Source: an uncultured Clostridia bacterium
GTDB lineage: Bacteria > Bacillota > Clostridia > Oscillospirales > Acutalibacteraceae
Direction: 5' to 3'
DNA length: 64,000 bases
Assembly: GCA_944376655.1 (NCBI GenBank)
Contig: CALWDJ010000002.1
Coordinates: 30,664 to 94,663 of the forward strand
Shown here: positions 59,453 to 64,000 of the stretch, piece by piece
Layout: every line of letters begins with the position of its first letter
How positions within the stretch are numbered: position 1 is the first letter of the stretch
Program-made: the position numbers and the translations under genes
The notes under the pieces: model-generated
What the model saw: only the letters and a program-made list of their open reading frames with translations
Told to the model about the DNA's origin: nothing
The model's database searches: none

Positions 59453-60649
59453 TTACATTCCGACGTATACGCCGTTTTTGATTACCATACCTTTAGGCTC
59501 TTTTGAAACCTCGCCGGTATCCTTCCAGGTGATGTCGGTTCCGGTAAGACCGTTGAATACAAATGATGGATCGGTGAACTGCTCCGTAAGGGCGGTGCAG
59601 ATGTCTTCGGCAGACATATCGGAGGTTATACCCTTGGCCTTGCAGGCTTCGTAAAGCGCATATATGCAGTCATATGCGTCGGCGGCAAACTGATTGGGGG
59701 TATCACCGTATTTTTCCTTGTATTTGGCTACAAAAGATTGTGTCTTCTCATCTTCGGCGTCAGCCGAGAAGGGGGTGAGGAGCATTACGCCCTCGGCAAG
59801 TGAGGTATCGAAGTTATCAACCGTGAGTATTCCGTCCATACCGTCAACGCCGAATATCTTGGGCTCGTATTTCATGCTGTTCGCCTGAGCGAGTATGAGT
59901 GAAGCCGGCGTGTAGTAAATGGGGAGGAACAGAAGGTCGGCTCCCGCGTTTTTAGCGGCGTTGAGCTGTGCTGTAAAGTCCTTGGTGTCATCGCTCGGGA
60001 AAGTGGTTACGCTTACTATATCAAGACCGAGTATCTTGGCTTCGGCGTCAAACTTCTGATAAATTCCGGTGGAATAAGCGTCGCCGTTGTTGTAGATGAC
60101 GGCGATTTTCGTTCCGAGGTTCTGATCCTTGATATAATCCGCGGAAGCGGTTCCCTGGTTCGGGTCGGTAAAGCACATCTGGAACACATTTGATTTGCGC
60201 GGAATCGCGATATTGCCGTCCGCGTCAGGCTGACCGCCTATAACATCGGTAGATGAAGCGGAGGGAGTAAGGGTGAAGATGTTATCCGCGTTTGATTCGG
60301 TTGATACGGCAACGCAGGGGGTGGTGGTAACCGTGCCCATCAGTATCTGCATACCCCAGTCCTTAAGGTTGTTGTAGGCGTTTACTGATTTCTCGGCGTC
60401 GCTTTCGTCATCCTGGAAATTAAATTCAAACTTGATGTCGCTGTCAAGCGCGTTGATTTCCTCAACGGCGATTTCAGCGGCGTTCTTTACCGCCTGACCG
60501 TAAATCGCGTTGCCTCCGGTAGTGGGGCCTATGCTTCCTATTTTAATAGCGGTGGAATCTCCGCCTTCTGACTTGCCGCAGCCGGCAAGCGCTGTAAGAA
60601 CCATAAAAGCCGAAACTATGAGGCTTGCTATTCTTACTGATTTCTTCAT
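59453..60649 (-). CDS. livJ: branched-chain amino acid ABC transporter substrate-binding lipoprotein
   Basis: 398 residues from ATG 60649 (the frame extends to a TTG 3 codons earlier). The lipoprotein signal MKKSVRIASLIVSAFMVLTALAGC is read here as MKKSVRIASLIVSAF plus MVLTALAGC, giving Cys24. The mature protein is a Leu/Ile/Val-binding type I fold: KIGSIGPTTGGNAIYGQAVK, FQDDESDAEKSVNAYNNL, NADNIFTLTPSAS and FAADAYDCIYALYEACK. It delivers branched-chain or related amino acids to LivHM. It is first in the operon after a long leader that holds a small frame and two terminators. Confidence 0.9.
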   Translation of the reverse strand: MKKSVRIASLIVSAFMVLTALAGCGKSEGGDSTAIKIGSIGPTTGGNAIYGQAVKNAAEIAVEEINALDSDIKFEFNFQDDESDAEKSVNAYNNLKDWGMQILMGTVTTTPCVAVSTESNADNIFTLTPSASSTDVIGGQPDADGNIAIPRKSNVFQMCFTDPNQGTASADYIKDQNLGTKIAVIYNNGDAYSTGIYQKFDAEAKILGLDIVSVTTFPSDDTKDFTAQLNAAKNAGADLLFLPIYYTPASLILAQANSMKYEPKIFGVDGMDGILTVDNFDTSLAEGVMLLTPFSADAEDEKTQSFVAKYKEKYGDTPNQFAADAYDCIYALYEACKAKGITSDMSAEDICTALTEQFTDPSFVFNGLTGTDITWKDTGEVSKEPKGMVIKNGVYVGM

Positions 60650-60719
60650 ACAAAACAACTTCTTTCATATAGAGTTATATATTTTCGGCAGTCTTTTAAG
60701 ACCGCAGGAAAAACTTAAT

Positions 60720-60754
60720 AAAAAAGGCTCTGCCTTATATTTTTAAGCAGAGCC
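60720..60754 (-). terminator. leader terminator upstream of livJ
   Basis: On the minus strand GGCTCTGC / GCAGAGCC (perfect 8 bp, 13-base loop) is followed by TTTTTT. It lies between the leader frame stop (60796) and the livJ start (60649), where an attenuator would be expected. Confidence 0.8.
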
Positions 60755-60795
60755 GTTAAAAATTGCGAAAGTTACATTTCAATTTAGTTCCGCGC

Positions 60796-60993
60796 TTATA
60801 CGCGTATCTGCTTAAACTTCATTTTTTGATTTTCCGGACTGCTTAGGAAAAAAACGGTATCAATCAGAAAAAAGGACACTGCAATAAGTACAGTGTCCGC
60901 AATAAGGCAGATTATTTGCGCAAAGGAAGAAGCGGCTGCGCGTGACGCATCCGGGAAACAGGAGTATGAAGTTTTATTTAAAACTTTACACAT
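60796..60993 (-). CDS. liv leader frame, hydrophobic 65-residue peptide
   Basis: The ATG at 60993 has AAGGAAG 8 bases upstream, a good start. The product begins MCKVLNKTSYSCFPDASR and then becomes hydrophobic and rich in Ile, Leu and Val (QIICLIADTVLIAVSFFLID). A perfect hairpin with a T run lies inside the frame at 60868-60898 and a second terminator follows the stop. The arrangement resembles a leader peptide controlling transcription of the branched-chain amino acid operon. It could instead be a small membrane protein. Confidence 0.5.
   Translation of the reverse strand: MCKVLNKTSYSCFPDASRAAASSFAQIICLIADTVLIAVSFFLIDTVFFLSSPENQKMKFKQIRV
60868..60898 (-). terminator. hairpin with T run inside the liv leader frame
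   Basis: On the minus strand GGACACTG / CAGTGTCC (perfect 8 bp, 9-base loop) is followed by TTTTTT. Its arms fall on codons for DTV and AVS in the Ile/Leu/Val-rich part of the leader frame, so a ribosome there would cover it. Confidence 0.75.
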
Positions 60994-61021
60994 TGTTAAC
61001 ACTTCCTTAAATAACGCACTA

Positions 61022-61050
61022 ATTTTATCACAGCCGCAAAAACTTGTCAA
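61022..61050 (-). promoter_or_regulatory. promoter of the liv operon
   Basis: On the minus strand TTGACA (61045-61050) and TAAAAT (61022-61027) are exactly 17 bases apart. Transcription would begin near 61015, giving a leader of about 365 bases before livJ. Confidence 0.75.
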
Positions 61051-61275
61051 GATTTGAGAGGCGTTCACAATCATTTTCCGTTTTTTTAATAAAAATAGAC
61101 TAAAAAAACGCGATAATTTGTAGGATTTGGACTTTTATTATTTTGAAAAATATTATATAATAGGCTGTATCCGAAAATTAGTTTTTCCGCGGCGGTATTA
61201 AAAATGCACAAAAAATCCTTATTGCCGTGAAAGTATTAGTGCGTAGGGTAAAATCGGAAAAAAAATCAAAAAAAT

Positions 61276-61334
61276 ATTGCATATTTATTCAAAGCGTGGT
61301 ATAATTTATGCATACAAATCAATAAATATGCAAA
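61276..61334 (+). promoter_or_regulatory. argG promoter with two ArgR-like boxes
   Basis: TTGCAT (61277-61282) and TATAAT (61300-61305) are 17 bases apart. ATTGCATATTTATTCAAA at 61276-61293 covers the -35, and AATCAATAAATATGCAAA at 61317-61334 lies just past the start point. Both resemble the Bacillus-type ARG box (ATTGCATAWWYATGCAWT). Arginine-dependent repression by ArgR/AhrC is inferred. Confidence 0.65.
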
Positions 61335-61349
61335 AACGGAGGAATAACA

Positions 61350-62579
61350 ATGAATAAAAAGGACATAAAGAAGGTCGTCCTTGCATATTCGGGCGGTCTT
61401 GACACATCTATTATAATACCGTGGCTCAAGGAAAATTACAATAATCCCGAGATTATCGCGGTTTCCGGCAATGTCGGTCAGGCGGGCGAGCTTGAGGGAC
61501 TTGAGGAGAAAGCCATAAAGACAGGTGCCTCGAAGCTCTACATAGAAGACCTCACAAAGGAATTTCTTGAGGATTATGTTTTCCCCTGCGTTCAGGCAGG
61601 CGCTTTATATGAGGATTATATGCTGGGAACGGCGTTTGCACGTCCCCCTATCGCCAAGCGCATAGCTGAAATTGCTATCGCCGAGGGAGCCGACGCTATC
61701 TGCCACGGCTGCACCGGAAAGGGAAACGATCAGGTTCGTTTTGAGCTTGCTATAAAGGCTTTCGCGCCCGATATGCCGATAATCGCCCCGTGGCGTGAGT
61801 GGAATATCAAGTCACGTGAGGAAGAAATAGATTATGCCGAGGCGCATAATGTTCCGCTCAAGATAAACCGTGAGACCAATTACTCAAAGGATAAGAATAT
61901 CTGGCACCTGTCGCACGAGGGTCTTGACCTTGAGGACCCGAAAAACGAGCCGCAGTACAACAAGCCCGGCTTCCTTGAGATGGGAGTTTCCCCCGAAATG
62001 GCACCGGATAAGCCTACTTATGTAACGGTACATTTTGAAAAGGGCGTTCCCACCGCGGTAGACGGCAGGGAAATGGGAGCGGTTGAGCTTGTGGACACAC
62101 TCAATAAGCTCGGCGGCGCCAACGGAATAGGCCTGCTTGACATAGTGGAGAACCGCCTTGTAGGTATGAAGTGCCGCGGCGTGTACGAAACTCCCGGAGG
62201 AGCTATCCTTTACAAGGCGCACAGCGTGCTTGAGTCTATCTGTCTTGACAAGGAGACCGCTCATTACAAGTCTCTTATCGCCCAGAAGCTGGCGGAGCTT
62301 GTATACAACGCCCAGTGGTTCACACCTCTTACCGAGGCTATTCTTTCCTTTGTAAAGACCACCCAGAAGACCGTGACAGGAGATGTCACCTTAAAGCTTT
62401 ACAAGGGCAATATGATAAACGCCGGAGTTACTTCGCCGTACTCACTGTACGACCCCGAAATCGCGACTTTTGACGAGGACGAGGTTTACAATCAGGCGGA
62501 TGCCACCGGATTTATCAACCTTTACGGTTTGCCGACCAAGGTTTACGCTAAAATGAAAGCAAAAAACGGCATTAAATAA
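61350..62579 (+). CDS. argG: argininosuccinate synthase
   Basis: 409 residues, full length, with CGGAGG before the ATG. The ATP-pyrophosphatase loop [20 protein letters not shown] is at the N-terminus, with [20 protein letters not shown] and [19 protein letters not shown] following. [18 protein letters not shown] is the conserved tetramer-interface part. It joins citrulline and aspartate with ATP in arginine synthesis. argH follows after a hairpin terminator, so argH expression is probably lower or partly uncoupled. Confidence 0.97.
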   Translation: MNKKDIKKVVLAYSGGLDTSIIIPWLKENYNNPEIIAVSGNVGQAGELEGLEEKAIKTGASKLYIEDLTKEFLEDYVFPCVQAGALYEDYMLGTAFARPPIAKRIAEIAIAEGADAICHGCTGKGNDQVRFELAIKAFAPDMPIIAPWREWNIKSREEEIDYAEAHNVPLKINRETNYSKDKNIWHLSHEGLDLEDPKNEPQYNKPGFLEMGVSPEMAPDKPTYVTVHFEKGVPTAVDGREMGAVELVDTLNKLGGANGIGLLDIVENRLVGMKCRGVYETPGGAILYKAHSVLESICLDKETAHYKSLIAQKLAELVYNAQWFTPLTEAILSFVKTTQKTVTGDVTLKLYKGNMINAGVTSPYSLYDPEIATFDEDEVYNQADATGFINLYGLPTKVYAKMKAKNGIK

Positions 62580-62594
62580 TATATGAAGAAAACG

Positions 62595-62624
62595 AAAACC
62601 CGCCTCAGAAAGGCGGGTTTTCGG
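62595..62624 (+). terminator. terminator between argG and argH
   Basis: AAAACCCGCC / GGCGGGTTTT is a perfect 10-bp stem (62595-62604 and 62612-62621) with a 7-base loop ending in TTTT. It lies 16 bases after the argG stop. Confidence 0.85.
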
Positions 62625-62660
62625 AAAAGTTTAAAGAATAGTGGAAACGGAGAAACGCAA

Positions 62661-64000
62661 ATGGATAAAATGTGGGCGGGCAGGTTTCATAAAGCCCTTG
62701 ACAGCACGGCGGACGATTTCAACTCATCGATTCATTTCGACTCGAGAATGTATAAGCAGGATATATCCGGCTCTGTGGTTCACGCAATGATGCTTGCGCG
62801 GCAGGGCATTATAACCGAGGACGAAAAGGAAAAGATAATAAGCGGACTCGGCTCTATCGTCTCGGATATTGACGCGGGACGGCTTGATATTAATATGCAG
62901 GCTGAGGATATACATATGTTTGTGGAGTCCGAGCTTACAAAAAGAATAGGCGACGCCGGAAAGAAGCTGCATACAGCAAGAAGCCGCAACGATCAGGTGG
63001 CGCTTGACATAAGAATGTACCTTTTGTCCGAGTGCGAGGAAATCGGCGGTCTCCTCAAAAAGCTGCTCGGCGCGGTAAGGGATATCGCGGCTGAGCATAA
63101 AAACGATATTATGCCGGGATACACCCATTTGCAGAGAGCGCAGCCTATAACCTTCGCTCACCACGTTCTGGCGTACGGTATGATGTTCAGCCGTGACCTT
63201 GACAGGATAAAGGACGCGGTAAAAAGAATGCTCGCTTCCTGCCCGATAGGCTCCTGCGCCCTTGCCGGTACAACATATAACACCGACCGCGCGTTTGAGG
63301 CGGAGCGGCTCGGCTTTACCGGAATTTCGCTCAACAGTATCGACGGCGTTTCCGACCGTGATTTCTGCGTGGAGCTGATTGACGCGTTCGCCATAATAAT
63401 GATGCACCTTTCGAGATTTTCGGAGGAGATAGTGCTCTGGTCGTCGTGGGAGTTCAAGTTCATAGAGCTTGACGACAGCTATACCACCGGCTCAAGCATT
63501 ATGCCGCAGAAAAAGAACCCCGATATGGCGGAGCTTGTAAGGGGAAAGACCGGCAGGGTATACGGCGACCTTATGGCGCTGCTCACCACCTTAAAGGGTC
63601 TGCCGCTCGCCTACAACAAGGATATGCAGGAGGACAAGGAGGCAGTATTTGACGCGGTAGATACCGTAAAGAAATGCCTTGAGGTATTTATACCGATGAT
63701 AGCCACAATGAAGGTGCTGCCCGATAATATGCGGCTTGCCGCCGGAAAGGGCTTTATAAATGCCACTGACCTTGCGGACTATCTTGTTAAAAAGGGTATG
63801 CCGTTCCGCACCGCCTACAAAAAAGTGGGAGAAATAGTGGCGTACTGCATTGATAACGGACTTATACTTGAAAATATGCCGCTTGAGAAGTACAAAGAGT
63901 TTGACGGCGCGTTTGACGCTGATTTGTATAATGAAATCTCGCTTGACGCCTGCGTTTCAAAGCGCATTTCAGCAGGCGGCACAGGTCCTGACTCGGTTGA
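62661..64000 (+). CDS. argH: argininosuccinate lyase, 3' end outside window
   Basis: The frame is open from ATG 62661 to the window edge, 446 codons; ArgH is normally about 460 residues, so only a few are missing. The start is MDKMWAGRFHKALDSTADDF. Conserved regions are HTARSRNDQVALDIRMYLL, PGYTHLQRAQPITFAHH (catalytic His) and the fumarase/lyase signature GSSIMPQKKNPDMAELVRGK with the catalytic Ser. It splits argininosuccinate into arginine and fumarate, the last step of arginine synthesis, directly after argG. ACGGAG lies 10 bases upstream. Confidence 0.97.
   Translation, partial: MDKMWAGRFHKALDSTADDFNSSIHFDSRMYKQDISGSVVHAMMLARQGIITEDEKEKIISGLGSIVSDIDAGRLDINMQAEDIHMFVESELTKRIGDAGKKLHTARSRNDQVALDIRMYLLSECEEIGGLLKKLLGAVRDIAAEHKNDIMPGYTHLQRAQPITFAHHVLAYGMMFSRDLDRIKDAVKRMLASCPIGSCALAGTTYNTDRAFEAERLGFTGISLNSIDGVSDRDFCVELIDAFAIIMMHLSRFSEEIVLWSSWEFKFIELDDSYTTGSSIMPQKKNPDMAELVRGKTGRVYGDLMALLTTLKGLPLAYNKDMQEDKEAVFDAVDTVKKCLEVFIPMIATMKVLPDNMRLAAGKGFINATDLADYLVKKGMPFRTAYKKVGEIVAYCIDNGLILENMPLEKYKEFDGAFDADLYNEISLDACVSKRISAGGTGPDSV

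Noticed and set aside
62724-63407. Long leftward frame of 227 codons
   Set aside because: It lies wholly antisense to the clearly recognised argH gene.
1-64000. CRISPR array, tRNA, rRNA or complete insertion sequence
   Set aside because: No regularly spaced repeats, no tRNA cloverleaf landmarks, no rRNA sequence and no transposase gene were found on either strand.

Overview
The window looks like chromosome from an anaerobic Firmicute of class Clostridia, most like a gut or rumen Oscillospiraceae/Ruminococcaceae organism. The reasons are strong AGGAGG-type ribosome binding sites, frequent TTG/GTG starts, a stand-alone rubredoxin, a dockerin, carbohydrate ABC importers that lack their own ATPase, and family matches throughout. 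Base composition is moderate in the backbone and visibly more A+T-rich in the mobile insert.

Layout. 1-6.6 kb holds a truncated surface NlpC/P60-like protein, rubredoxin, a MATE exporter coupled to a cytidylate-kinase-like protein, a LysR regulator, gene debris (including an FkbH fragment) and an AraC regulator. 6.9-16.4 kb is a surface cluster: three paralogous endonuclease/exonuclease/phosphatase (EEP) proteins (a lipoprotein, a secreted protein with a dockerin, and one without a signal peptide) and a giant membrane-anchored repeat protein sharing modules with the dockerin protein. 16.5-29.2 kb encodes two carbohydrate ABC importers arranged around a YIP1/beta-propeller protein and a DUF5696-like protein. 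29.4-39.0 kb is a plant-polysaccharide (probably rhamnose-containing pectin) unit: GH78 alpha-L-rhamnosidase, beta-helix protein, rhamnose mutarotase, MgtC-like protein, sugar isomerase, GH37/63-like hydrolase and GH36 alpha-galactosidase.

39.6-51.15 kb is an integrated element of about 11.5 kb lying in uvrB. A promoter-bearing uvrB 5' fragment remains on the left. A complete uvrB on the right has its first 92 codons and promoter on the element side of the junction. A perfect 21-bp direct repeat marks both junctions. The element carries a leftward four-gene operon (HTH-DUF3990 ADP-ribosyltransferase-like toxin, small partner, Gabija-type OLD nuclease GajA and UvrD-like helicase GajB), a candidate large structured RNA, ParB-like and accessory genes, an excisionase-like HTH protein and two tandem tyrosine recombinases. 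Fragments at its left end (an excisionase C-terminus and a piece of uvrB leader) suggest repeated integrations at the same site.

51-64 kb is ordinary backbone: uvrB, an alpha/beta hydrolase, a small lipoprotein, a LysR regulator, the livJHMGF branched-chain amino acid importer with an attenuation-like leader, and argG-argH with ArgR-like boxes. The window ends inside argH.

The best candidates for something new are the toxin-plus-Gabija operon, the structured RNA next to it with shared operator-like repeats, and the uvrB-repairing integration strategy with its layered scars. No tRNA, rRNA, CRISPR array or complete insertion sequence was seen. All functional calls come from reading motifs and family resemblance by eye; no searches were run.
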